DNA from: Mauremys mutica
Taxonomy: Eukaryota; Chordata; Testudines; Geoemydidae
Length of the DNA stretch: 64,000 bases
Direction of reading: 5' to 3'
NCBI RefSeq assembly: GCF_020497125.1
Contig: NC_059079.1
Coordinates: 11,799,553 to 11,863,552, forward strand
The notes below the pieces were generated by a model. That model saw nothing but the letters and a program-made list of their open reading frames with translations. It was not told where the DNA came from and did not search any database. A program made the translations under genes and the position numbers. Of the stretch, positions 35,612 to 47,284 are shown piece by piece. Position 1 is the stretch's first letter. The number at the start of each line of letters is the position of its first letter.

Positions 35612-37580
35612 TCAGTAAAACAAGGAGGGCTGAAAATAGCAACCAAAAGCAATCAAGATATGTTCTGTACTGGACTGGGTGTACACCAGTGCCTCACACA
35701 GGCAGCCTGATATGGCACTGGTGAGGTGGCTGTAGCCTGACAATTCTAGGGAGAGGCAGTGTCATGAAAGTATCTTAATATTTGATGACTGGATTTTACA
35801 GTGTTTGTACAAATACAAGGAAAAAGACCTGGGCTCTTCTCTACAGAGCTTGTATATGTGATGTGACTGGTGGGTGTAGCAAACTGCGGAAAGGGAATGG
35901 AATGAGGAAGGACAAAAGTTACAGGAATATGATCATGCAGTTACTCGGTTTAGGAATATGCAAATATTGGTGGCAGTAGTAGGAGTTTTAATCCTTTTCA
36001 AATGAGTAGAGTTGTCAGAAATGTTTGCTCACTTGAGGGCACTGTGGAAGAAATGAGCGTTAGAGAGGGACTTGAATAAGGAAAGTGATAGGACCAGACG
36101 GGAAGGTATTCCAATTTCCAGGCATAAGAAGCAATATGGTAAAAGGCATGGACATGGTTGTGGGAGAAATGGACAAACAGGGCATCAAGACTAAACATCT
36201 GATTTCTTAAGGCTGAAAACTAGAAGGGGTAAAGCAGCTTCTAGAGTGTGTCTAACCTGGCAGAGTCCCAATATTTTTTTCAACTAGAGAAGCTGCGACA
36301 CAGATTTTTAATTACCAAAAGGGACACTCAAGACAGCTTTTCTGTCCAGAAAGCCAGCTGATCAGGCAACACATTCTGTGCCCCTCATGCACTGATTTTT
36401 TTGTACAACATGTCATTGTTCAATTTGAGAGGTACAGCTAACAAGCAGTAATTTTATTACTTATCGGTATGTTTATAATATGAATCATCATCTTTGGAAT
36501 AACATCACAAATGACTCATTTTGTGGGATTTTTACTGGGAATGACAAGATGAGCCGATATTCATTCAAAGGGACTTCATCCTAGCCTGTGAAATTGTAAG
36601 CAACTACAGTTGTAGCTAATGCCCTTGATTTGCATGCACACAATTCAATTTATGAGAAAAAGTCAGATTTTCCTGGCACTTAAACACGGACATGATAAAT
36701 GCTAAATGATGCAGGACAACAAAGTCAATTTTATGTCTACACACAAGTGAGATTTTGACAGGCTTTTTCTCTACTCTAGATCAGTGTTTCTCAAAATGTG
36801 TGACTGGTCTCACTGAGAAGGGTCTCTGAGCACATGTAGGGGAGACGTGAGAAAAAGGAGGGTTAAATTACTATCAATATAATAATCCTTCTTACTCTTC
36901 ATCAGCTCAGCCAAACCATCAGTAGTAACATCCCTAGGATGTGTGGCCCCAAGTGGGTAAACAGAGTCTCCTGGGAATTAGGAGATATGGAAGGCAGGAA
37001 GCTCACTGACATCCATTCGCCTCTGCCCTGAGGCAGACGTGGGTATTTTAAGCTTTCAGAAGCCCCCATCTCCACCCATGATGACTGAAATTACGGTTTC
37101 ATGTTTCTTCACTTCATTCCGCATCCCCACTACCACCCTGAGGGCCCTTTCTCAGATGAGAACTCCCCTATTCCCCCTGGTGACAGGCTTTGCAACATGG
37201 TAGGGACACTTCCTGCTAGGTACTTGTGCAATCCTCTGATGCAGACAGGTAGCTTCTTTTGGTGGGAAGATGGGTTGGCTTTTGCAACAAATTCTCCTTT
37301 GGTCTGGGTGGCTAGCATCAGCAACCAGGAATGGCTCAGAAGGCCAGCAAATATTTTTAGAGGCTCAAATCCCTTGCTGATCTTTCATGCTGATAATAAA
37401 GGGAAGTTAATCACCAGCTTGGGTGAATGTCAAGTGTTGCTGAAAAGAAGTCATTAGACCACAGATGAAAGCGAAACTGGTTTGAAAGTAAATCTGCTAG
37501 TCCAGGAGTTGGTTTCAGTAGCACTACAAATGGGACAATCTGAGTGGTTACCTTACATTTGCATATGTACTAGTGGCAAA

Positions 37581-38087
37581 CAGGGGCGGCTCTAGACATT
37601 TCGCCACCCCAAGCACGGCGGCATGCTGTGGGGGGGCACTCTGCCGGTTGCTGGTCCTGGAGGAGTGCCTGCGGAGGGTCCACCGGAGCCGCGGGACCAG
37701 CGGACCCTCCGCAGGCACGCCTGCGGGAGGTCCACCAGAGCCGCGGGACCAGCGGACCCTCCACAGGCACACCTGCGGGAGGTCCACCAGAGCCGCGGGA
37801 CCAGCGGACCCTCCACAGACACACCTGCGGGAGGTCCACCAGAGCCATGGGACCAGCGGACCCTCCACAGGCACACCTGCGGGAGGTCCACCAGAGCCGC
37901 AGGACCAGCGGACCCTCCGCAAGCATGCCTGCGGGAGGTCCACCAGAGCCGCAGGACCAGCGGACCCTCCGCAAGCATGCCGCCGAAGGCTGTCTGCCTG
38001 CCACCCTCCCGGCGATTGGCAGAGCGCTCCCTGCAGCATGCCGCCCCAAGCATACGCTTGGCGTGCTGGGGCCTGGAGCCGCCCCTG
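37581..38087. mobile_element. Non-autonomous hAT transposon (507 bp) with 52-bp array
   Basis: Ends CAGGGGCGGCTCTAG and CTGGAGCCGCCCCTG (one mismatch) lie inside an exact 8-bp duplication GTGGCAAA (37573-37580 and 38088-38095). Subterminal CGCCACCCCAAGC and CGCCCCAAGC match the 7028 element. Long frames on both strands come from the tandem array. Confidence 0.92.
37667..37978. repeat. 52-bp tandem array, six copies
   Basis: TCCACC starts at 37679, 37731, 37783, 37835, 37887 and 37939, exactly 52 bp apart. Units differ by only a few bases. Because 52 is not a multiple of three, the frame rotates and the apparent protein repeats every 52 residues. Confidence 0.95.
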
Positions 38088-38417
38088 GTGGCAAAGGAAC
38101 CTCTGTAACAATGTGTGCTCTAGGCAAATAAGACATGTCATAAATGAATGAGATTTTGAATAAGACTATTTTAGGAAATCTCAGGAAATGAAACTTACTG
38201 TTTATGGGCACTCTAATTTAATTGCGTAGGAAATACTAAGCCAGGGTCTTCATGTAATATATAATTTTTAAACTTTTTTGTAAGAAAGGTTCTTTTCGTT
38301 CATTCCATTTTAGTTTGATTCCTTTAAGTTCTATGAAAAGCTTTGCTTCTACATGGAATTGTCTCTCAATATAATACAGAGTAGTGTTCAGGAGCTAAGA
38401 TGAGGCTTAAATAATGG

Positions 38418-38510
38418 AATCATAGAATATCAGGGCTGGAAGGGACCTCAGGAGGTCATCTAGTCCAACCCCCTGCTCAGAGCAGGACCAATCCCTAGAC
38501 AATAACTATG
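38418..38510 (-). mobile_element. CR1 3' end fragment
   Basis: The plus strand reads ATCATAGAATATCAGGGCTG, GAAGGGACCTCAGGAGGTCA and TCTAGTCCAACCCCCTGCTC, the complement of the CR1 tail. Confidence 0.88.
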
Positions 38511-40039
38511 GTTCAATTAACAACCACATATGACTCAACACTAATTAAACATGGAACATTTTAAAGATTCTTTTAAAAAAAATCTCTTAAGCGGCTAAAA
38601 TAAGAAGTGTGCAAGAATTATTTTTTTGTAGAAATTTTCCTGTTCTAAGCGTGCAGAGGGGTAGTACCCATTTGGCAACAGGAGCTCTGCTGATATTTTT
38701 CCAAATGGTTTTTGTTCTATTTGTCTAATTTAAATCAAATTTTCTGAGGTTAAGTTCCAATTGAAGAATTTACCAAATGCCTGTCAGTTTAAATGATCAC
38801 TGTTAAATATTTTATGTACAGTAAATGTAGAAGTATAACAGTTAATAAAGGAATAAACTGCGTTCCAAATATAACATTTAGCTCCAATTTTGCTTTGAAA
38901 TCATTTGTGACAAAATAGCTGTAGTTAACCACATCAGAAAACACACTGCTTGCCTCTATTTCCCCAAGCCATAACCTAAAAAACCTGAAGCACTTTTTAA
39001 ATGAATGATGTAATGAGCAAATGACTGGAATATGTCTATTAAACTACAACTCATATACATCATGTCATTTAAATGTATGTGCAAATAAATCCAAGCTCTT
39101 CAAATTCCATAAAATCTCTGACAAGAAATCATGACAGATATAAATAAATGCAGTATGCTGTTTGCTTGCCAAATTCTTTCAGTGTATAATAATTTCCATG
39201 TGACTTTACTATAACTAGCTAAAGACACAAATACTGTGGTTTATCATTCTTCTCATTATCGACAACCCATAGCAATTCTCAACATTAACGTGCTTCTGTA
39301 AAGCCTGACTGGTTTTACAGATCATGTTATTTAGAATTTCCTTTTTTACAGTAAAAATATAACAAACTTGACTAAAAGATTCCCATTTAAAAAACTGCCA
39401 TTAAAGAACTGAAAGAAAGATTTCAAGTAAGTTTAAGACCAAGTATGGGTTACAGATAAATTGGTTTCAAAGGCTATTACTCAGAATTGATTTTTGAACT
39501 TTTTCATAATGAAATTATAATAATAATTCTAAATTTGGTTAAAGTGGAAAATTATTGCCTTTTTCAAAACCACACAACACAGCAGTCAGAAAGCAACGGT
39601 TTGCTCAAATGGGAAATGTGGTTTTCTCTAAGGAATAAAGTCAATTTATTTAAGTGGTTCAAAACTTGTTCTGTCTATGCATTTGTTTCTGTCATTATAA
39701 TAAGCTGCTAATCTGTCCTCTTGTGGTTTGTAGTTATTTAGCTCATTATAATAACAATCATACTTGATTATATGCTATCATAAATCTGCCATTTTCCCCC
39801 TCTCAGAGTTAGTCATTTTAAAATGGAATAATCTGTTGAGCGTCAGGTTTAGTGAGTTTTTTGTTTGACACAAATCATTTAATATAACATGCTTTTGCCT
39901 TTCAGACAAAGTCCAATCAAACAGCAAAAACTAAGCAAGCAGTTTTAGAGTATTTATGGTACTTGACCCAATCTAGAGGTTAAAATACTACCTGGAGACC
40001 AAGAGGGAAAGGGAGGTAAGTATCTATTCATCTCCTCAC

Positions 40040-40150
40040 TATATGTTCCATTCTACGCGTCCGAAGAAGTGGGCTGTAGCCCACGAAAGCTTATGCTCAA
40101 ATAAATTTGGTAGTCTCTCAGGTGCCACAAGTACTCCTGTTCTTTTTGCT
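40040..40150 (+). repeat. Retroelement 3' fragment with hammerhead-like core
   Basis: A single-arm relative of the inverted dimers: CCGAAGA at 40061-40067, stem GTGGGC/GCCCAC with loop TGTA, GAAA at 40085-40088, then AGC-TTAT-GCT-C. Compared with the hammerhead core CUGANGA...GAAA only one base differs (U to C). The downstream sequence AAATAAATTTGGTAGTCTCT and GGTGCCACAAGTACTCCTGT belongs to a widespread amniote repeat. Confidence 0.7.
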
Positions 40151-40589
40151 ATCTATGTATTAGAGATGCACCCTGCCATTGGGCCTATATCAAAATCTTG
40201 TTTTTTCAAACTTTATAAAAACTTGGCCTTAAAACATTCAAAGAATAGCAAGCAAGTCATTTTGCTCACTTGGTATATTTATCGTACATGAAACTGTATG
40301 TTTCTGAAAAATGCCTTATTCAAACAATGGTACAATTGTGAACTGAGTTGAGAATCTGGTTATCTGCCTGGGTATACTTAAATGCTTGGTTATACTTTAC
40401 AACCAGACAGCTGTCCTGTATATCTGTAATATGATGAATATTTACCATACGTAAGCAATATAGTATCTGGATTATATAACATGTTATCTAAATATCCAAG
40501 CTTCCATTACCACAGTAATCTGTGGTAATATTAAGTGCTAATGTATACCTTCAAAACATTGTGGAGACTCTAATGCATCACAAGACAAC

Positions 40590-40745
40590 TTTGGAGGTAG
40601 GAAAATAAGCATCATCCCCATTTTAAAGACTGGGAAATTCAAATGCAGAGGATAAATAATTTACCTAAACTACACAATAAGATAGTGACAGAGGTAGAAT
40701 TAGAACTCAAGACCTCCTGTCTGTAGTACTCACACCATACTAAAT
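40590..40745 (-). repeat. MIR-like SINE fragment
   Basis: The plus strand shows antisense MIR phrases in order: CCCCATTTTAAAGACTGGGA, CAGAGGATAAATAATTTACC, GTGACAGAGGTAGAATTAGA, CTCAAGACCTCCTGTC. Confidence 0.7.
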
Positions 40746-41043
40746 GGATGTAATGCCAGAAAGTGCCATTATAGTCTATTGTATAAATGGTGCATTTTAA
40801 AGCTTCCTAAATACTATATAGACTGATAGAATAAACAGTTACAGCTTCAGGGGTGATCCAGAGAAATCTTTTACTCTGTCTTTAAATCGGAGGTATTTTG
40901 GGATGTAATTAATATGTGCTTGCAAAATACTTTGAGATCCCCTAATGAAAGGTGCTATATAAATGCACAGTTTTGTTATTACTGATTATAATTTGTCCCA
41001 TTATAAGTAGTTAATAATAATAATATATGGAGATATACCTATC

Positions 41044-41220
41044 TTATAGAACTGGAAGTGACTCTAAAAGGTCATTGAGTCCAGCCCCCTGCCTTCACTA
41101 GCAGGACAAAGTACTGATTTTTTTTTTGCCCCAGATCCCTAGGTGGCTCCCTCAAGGATTGAACTCACAACCCTGGGTTTTGCAGGCCAATGCTCAAACC
41201 ACTGTGCTATCCCCCCCTCC
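41044..41220 (-). mobile_element. Cry-SINE-type tRNA-derived SINE with CR1-like tail
   Basis: On the minus strand a tRNA-like head has an A box TAGCACAGTGG (41209-41199) and a B box AGTTCAATCCT (41165-41155). It is followed by a short linker with an A-run and a CR1-type 3' tail (GGCTGGACTCAATGACC ... CTTCCAGTTCTAT). This architecture matches the polIII SINE of cryptodiran turtles, mobilised by CR1-like machinery, and is the best single clue to the organism. It sits about 165 bp downstream (intron side) of a GLIS1 exon. Confidence 0.85.
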
Positions 41221-41384
41221 CAGTAATGCATGTACTGATCTGACTGATGAAAACTACAGCCCCATGTCACTCAAAACACTTAAAAAATAGGAGCATCCAT
41301 GAAAATGTTGTCAGACAGTGTTGCCAAATACTGTAATAATTAAAACACTAATACGGCAGCTGGGAAAACTCAAACTACAGTTAC

Positions 41385-41569
41385 CTTGCAGTCCCTGTTG
41401 TACAGATTGGTTTTGAAACTGAGCATATGGTTTATTTGGTATTCCTGAAAACTGTTGCCCATTTGGAGACTGGCTGTGTGGTGATGATGAACCATGTTTC
41501 TGCAATAGGGAAGGTGGAACTAGTGTTTTCAGAGGACTGACGAGAGGTGAAAGAATATTTGGAGCAAGC
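41385..41569 (-). CDS. GLIS1: GLIS1 coding exon (third from the end): Ser/Pro/Gln-rich C-terminal region
   Basis: Internal coding exon of 185 nt on the minus strand. The acceptor is TTGTTCTAG and the donor is G|GTAACTG. The first base completes the Gly codon begun in the exon at 59599, then 61 codons follow, then a G passed to the next exon. The peptide opens with LAPNILSPLVSPLKTLVPP and continues SLLQKHGSSSPHSQSPNGQ and KPYAQFQNQSVQQGLQ. The LSP-V-SPLK core is typical of GLIS1 and has a counterpart in GLIS3. The second half is Gln/Asn/Ser-rich, whereas the mammalian region as I remember it is proline-rich, so this part of the activation region looks poorly conserved. It is a low-complexity, probably disordered segment of the C-terminal transactivation region. 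Confidence 0.9.
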
Positions 41570-43329
41570 CTAGAACAAGAAAAGAGAAAAAGCGTATATT
41601 ACAATATGAGAAAATAAAATACCTGAAAGTCGCTAGGCAGTATTTCCATAGTGAGTTAATATAGAGAACTTTATTTACAATTTGTGCTGACATAAATGAT
41701 ATTTAAAAAAAACAACAATAAAATGTTTCTTTCAGGTGTACGCCAGTAGTAAAGCAAATTAGAAACTAATTTACAATCTTTTACACTGGCTTCCCGTATT
41801 GTTCACACTTCTGTGTTCCCATATTGTTCACAAGTGATACTATTAGTCAGCAAGCTGTCTGACTTCAGAATTAGATGCAATGTCAGCTTTAATTAAAAAC
41901 TTTATTAACTGACAAATGGATCTGAAAATACAGGCAGAGACTAATTTAATGCGAATAGGTGTTCCTTGATTAAATTCTCATGTATTGCAATGAAATGGTA
42001 TCTCTTAGGGTCTAATTCTGAATTCCATTATACCATTGATGCAAATAGATCTGTCTGGGAGTAAAATAATCATGAAGTGCAAAATTCTACTATTCTGTCC
42101 AATTAATAGAAAACCTCATTAATATCTGTAGTCCCTCCCCTTTGTTCTATTTGTACAAAAAAGAAAAGCACAAGGAAACTTTCTTTAAACATGTAATTTT
42201 TTATTGTGTCTCAGAACCCTTGCAAATCATTGTACTACTATACAAAATATAAAATTATTGCCCTTCTCAACCATCAGCAGTCGTGTACACTATAAAAGCA
42301 GTGCTTAGAAAACCATCAAACATTAACTATAGTATTAGTGCTTAGAAGTTTCAGGTTTCAATTTGTTTCTATCCAGGAGGCTTCACACCTGCTTTCTCCT
42401 CTCCCGCCCCCGCCCCTCCTCCCGAAAAGGCATAAGGATCTAAAATGCATGTCAGGTGTGTGGATCTTATTTTAATATTGAATTTACCTCTTTCTAAAAT
42501 ACGAGGAAACTCAAGCTCCAATGGTGAGCTCCTTTCATCCCAGAAGGGTCCCATCTGAGTCGGAATTGTCTAAATGCACTACTAGCTCTAACGGGGCTAA
42601 ACATCTATACCCAAAGGTTCAGCCAAGTCAAGGTTGCATACTTGTTTTCAATTGTTTCTCATCTAACAGCATAGTTTTAAACAGAGGGGTCTAGATTGTC
42701 CTTCAAAAGCACAGCCCCGGGTAAGCATGTGTATGCTACTGCAGTGCCCCAGAAGAAGGCTGGGATGTAAAATCTCTTCCCCGTGATGTGCTTGGCACAG
42801 GAGGTTAGTCGGACAATTGGTTGCAGCTCCCTAATCATGCATTGCCTCCCCAGCATGAGTTGGTGCAGCCTAGGAGCTGCTTTCCCTTACACCACTGGCA
42901 TGAGGTACCTAAGGAACTTTACACCAATCAGTGGAGCTTCAGCATGCTTCCCCTCTCCACCAGCACGTCCTCTCCACTGTGGGCAGAGGTGGCAGCCAGC
43001 ACAGGAATTGGCTTTATCCCCTCTACCAGCGGAATGATCTGCTGGCCACTCATGGCCAGAGTCCTGCTGCTTTGCAGACAGCAGAATCAAGAATCTGGTC
43101 CTCCTGTGCAAACCCCATTAGAACTATATTATCATTCTACAAATTTACAATAATAATCTAAATGATTTGCTGGGGCATTTAGACCTCTGTTTTTTTGAGC
43201 TCTCATTGCAGCAGTAAAAATAATGATCAGTTGGTTCTAGACTGATAGCCTCAAATGTTGATCTTTTGAATGCAGATACTGTCTAGTTTGTTTGCAAGAA
43301 ATACAGTTCTGTGTGGATGCTGTATTTTC

Positions 43330-43960
43330 TTTACCCTCCAACCTCATATGTCTTGGGCTGAAATGAAAACAAAGGACAGATTAAGTCATAGAGGTGGGGG
43401 AGCCGCATTACATCTAATAGAGTCCATAGAATCTAATGAAACAAAACTTCTGTATGGAGAGGACCACTCAGTAGAATCTGTATGGCTAGCCCAAGGCATA
43501 AAGTATAAAAATATACTAATAGATTATCTGTTGACACCTGACCAGAAAAAGGCTATTGAGTGCACGCTGTTGCAGAAGATAGAAGATGCTACCAACTCTA
43601 ATAAATCTGTAATAATGGGTGACTTCAACTACCCACATACATTGTTCAAATGTCACAATGATACATGGCTTAGAGAAGCAATTTCTCAACACCGTAAAAA
43701 TTGCTCCTTGGAGTAGCCCTCAAGAGGTAAGACTATTTTTCACTTAGTCCTAAATAACACGTAAGAGCTGGTTCAAGAAGCAAATATAGCTAACCTACAA
43801 AGTAATAGGGATCAGAATATAACTAAATTCAACAGCCCAGGCACAGTAAGGTGCCAAAAGGTACCATTGTGACACAACTTCTGAAAGGGAATTAAAAATC
43901 AACAGCTAGTCAAAAAGACACTAAAGTAAAAAACAAGGAAATTAAGTGCATAACAGGGTC
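43330..43960 (+). mobile_element. LINE relic, endonuclease segment
   Basis: A 148-codon frame (43270-43716) contains VIMGDFNYPH, the apurinic-endonuclease GDFN motif of CR1-type LINEs. It is preceded by a region like GGGAALHLIES...LLYGEDHSVESVWL, and the frame decays after 43716. Probably the same degenerate element as the RT segment starting at 47285. Confidence 0.65.
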
Positions 43961-44425
43961 ACCGAAAGCATGCATGTCCCTAAGCAAAAAGGGACTGCAA
44001 GAAATAAAGCAGTGTTATTAAATGGCCTGGGTCAAGATGCTTTTCAGGCTAAATGTTCAGTTTTAAAGAGACACAGAAAATCTGGAAGTGCACAGTTGTT
44101 CTAACCTCTTTCGTTTTCTATATCTATTCTCATATTTAATGTGTGGGAGGAATTTAATTATATTTTTAAACAAATGCTTAACTTTTGTTCCCTTTTCTAT
44201 AAGTGACTGTAATGGCTGTGACACTGAATGTTACAGACTGAAATCCTCTGCTTATTAAAAGAGGGGTGGGGAAGGCATTGTCCGAATGGTGACTCAACAC
44301 CACTCCGCCCCTGCATACAGGCCTCTTGGGAGTAGATTGGTTGAGCAGCCAGGCAGAGCTGTCTGCTCACTACAGACCATGGTTGGTTCCACAAGGTGAA
44401 GGGGGAACAGAACATCTGTATATGC

Positions 44426-44644
44426 CAGTAATTTTCAACCTTTTTTCATTTGTAGACCCTTACAAAATTTCAAATGAAGGTGCGGCCTCCTTTGGAAATC
44501 TTAGACATAGTCTGCAGACCTGCAAGGGTTCATGGATTACAGGTTGAAAACCATTGTTCTATAGTAACGACAATCTTTCATGGACCTCTTAGATACAGTC
44601 TGAGGATCCCCAGGGGTCTGCGGACCACAAGTTGAAAACCACTG
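44426..44644. mobile_element. hAT MITE (219 bp)
   Basis: Ends CAGTAATTTTCAACC and GGTTGAAAACCACTG are inverted, with an exact 8-bp duplication GTATATGC at 44418-44425 and 44645-44652. Internally, two related segments (GACCTGCAAGGGTTCATGGA and GGATCCCCAGGGGTCTGCGG) suggest a partial duplication. Confidence 0.9.
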
Positions 44645-44939
44645 GTATATGCAATCCACTGGCCCCAGTATAGTAATCTATATAACTGGGGCCTGAGGTG
44701 AATCCCATTCAAGTCCTGTGTTGTGGGCTGGGGTTTAATTTCCCCGGCTGGTCTGCAGTCACCTCTCTAAAACTTGTGTTACTTGTGGGTGGAGTGGATT
44801 TCACCCTGTCTGAACAACTACAGCAGAGTACACAATACTTGGCACAATGCTGCAATCTTTCCCCATTATTGTAAGACAGCAAATAAGGGTATCAATTGGT
44901 GTTTATTTTGATATGGGTATCTAGCTGAATGAATCTAGC

Positions 44940-45060
44940 CGCCTCTGGCAAGCTGGAGTTCCAGAGTCAACGGGGAGCATGTTCGGGGATCGATTTATCT
45001 GCATCTACACGAGACGCGATAAATCGATCCCCGATAGATCAATCACTATCTGCCGACTAG
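44940..45060 (-). mobile_element. Partial copy of the 294-bp MITE family
   Basis: The GGGGATCGATTTATC hairpin and GGAGTTCCAGAGTCAACGGG correspond, in reverse, to the left half of the copy at 23973. The other half is missing. Confidence 0.7.
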
Positions 45061-47284
45061 GTTTAAATTTGAACAAGTGACCTATAGGTGAAATTTTCTT
45101 CTTAACAAAATATTAATTTCAGTGTTCCAGAATTCAAGATCAACCCTAAAATACAATCCTGTGTATATATGTGTGATAGAGGAAGACATTAATTTTTTCA
45201 TGGACCTAGCTTTCAGTTTCAAGCTTCTGGTGTCCTTTTCTCATTCTCTCTAGAGTATTTGTCTTCTAAACATGTTGCCTTGGCACAGCTGCTATTGGTG
45301 TGCAGGTGAAATCATTCCAGATACAGATTAAATAAATTATGCATTAGCTACAGGAAACAGTTTTAAAAGAGATGGCTTCTGTATAGAAGAAGAAACACTA
45401 AACTACTTAAAGAAGGACTTAAAGAAGGACCTCAGTCTGGACAGCTGTTTGCATCAGAAACTCCCAGGCAGTACCTCAGGCATATCTGCTTCAAGATCTA
45501 ATAGTTTGGACACTTCCTGTTAACATTGTACTAGAGACACAATTTGTTTTGGTTTGGATTTTAATATTAAATACGTATATACCACATTTTTTATTTTCAT
45601 TTTTGCTTGTATAGTTCTGTAAATTTTCTGTCTTTTGGCTTTTTAAAAAATACTTTTAATGTAGATATTAAATTAAATAAAAAAAATTGGGTCCCATGAC
45701 TATGTTGAATATTTATATTCAGAGAGGGTGAAATCTTTTGCCCACCTCACCTCTTCTCCTGGGCAAAGATATAAGTGTCCAAGAACCACCATGGATCTGT
45801 TACACTTTTGTGACAGGCTGAGAAGACGTGAAAGGACTGTGCAACCCATGTTCTCTTCTGTCTTCTGTAGCATTAAGAATGGCTTTGAGGATGGGCAAAG
45901 GAGAGGTCAGCAAATCCAGGGCTGCAGGGATCATCACAAGAGTTCATAGAATCAAATACTGCAGGTAGATTTTAAAAGGGGTTAAATGATTTTATGGCCA
46001 AAAATAACACTTACTCCTACACATGCTACATAATGGGTAGTCAAATCTTGTGCTTCAGGATGTAAACTAATCGCCTCAAGAGGCCATGGAAGAATTCCAC
46101 CCACTTTCACCCCTGCAGAATATTGCACAATTGGCCAGATAATATGATTCCCCCGCCGCCCCCCCAAAGCATCAAATATAGGCTACAGGTGGAGACACAA
46201 TACTAGATTTGATGGACCAGTGATTTGATCTGATATTGCACATCCAATGTGTTCCGCATCTAAAGATTCATCAACAGGCAATTAACAATTTAGGGATGCA
46301 ATTATAAGGATCTTACATTTTAACATAGCACCTTTCATTCCAAATTTACAAATTTAAACTAGATGATTGTACACATTGTGGATAAAATCCTTTGGCCCCC
46401 TCTGGTGCCATGAAAGGCCCAAAATGCAACAGAAACACCATAGCTCCACTGCATATGATGGGAGTAGGCAAGGCATGGAAGCCGAGTCTGTTCATGGAGG
46501 GTAGGTCTGCAGGCTGTAGAGCTGAGAAGGATCATAGAGTGGTTTGTGAGCAGGCCACACAAGTAACAGTGAACAATGAAAGACTCTATTTCCACAGCAG
46601 AGTGCCATGACCCAACAGTAAATCCAGCATCATCTTCCCTAATTCCATCACAGTCAATATCCAGAGGATAAACATGCAGCTAGTCAATCATCCATAAGGG
46701 AGCTCAGGGCAATCAGGAGCGGGAGGTCTTTGAACAAGACAACCAGCAATAGATTTAATTATAGAGATTCAGCCAGTAGACAAGACCAAAACTATGAAAG
46801 TGAACTACTTGAGCCACTGGAAACATGAGTTAAGGATGAGAGAACTAAGAGAAGAGAGCGTGAATCAGGGAAATTGAGGAGGCTGAAATCTGGTGAAAGA
46901 GAACAAGGCAGACACGAGAACAGGCTATGGGAGAATCAGACCGTTTCTAGTCTCCTATTTTTAACAACCCAGAGGCAGATCAAGTGCCAAGAGAACATAT
47001 TTTTAGAGCAGGAACCCCCCGCCCTCCAAAGTTTAATTCACAGCCTAAAACTGAGATTGTGATGACAAAGTCACTGCTAGGGTGAAAGCACTTTTCTTGT
47101 TATATGCATTTTGTGTAAAATACCTAATTTTCTCCCTTTCAGTGCGGGTGTTCTCTCCATATATGTCCGTCTTCTCTTATGCAGCAGTTAAGTTGAAAAA
47201 CACATTTCTGTCAATCTGCTGGACTTTGTGTGTGTTTAGCTGGCTGTACAGCAAAGCTGTATCTTGGAAATTCTAAGGGAAAAA

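Larger units (their letters stand above)
30951..41384 (-). other. GLIS1: GLIS1 intron (about 10.4 kb)
   Basis: Bounded by a GTAACTG donor and a TTTTCAG acceptor. It is heavily colonised: foldback repeat at 31147, solo LTR at 31588, Harbinger-like MITEs at 32664 and 35013, hAT element at 37581, CR1 tail at 38418, hammerhead-like repeat at 40040, MIR at 40590 and Cry-SINE at 41044. About 33430-35010, 35615-37570 and 38515-40040 hold no recognised feature. Confidence 0.85.

Noticed and set aside
37548..38211. Overlapping frames of 150-213 codons on both strands
   Set aside because: They arise from the 52-bp array inside a hAT element with an 8-bp duplication; no protein family resemblance.
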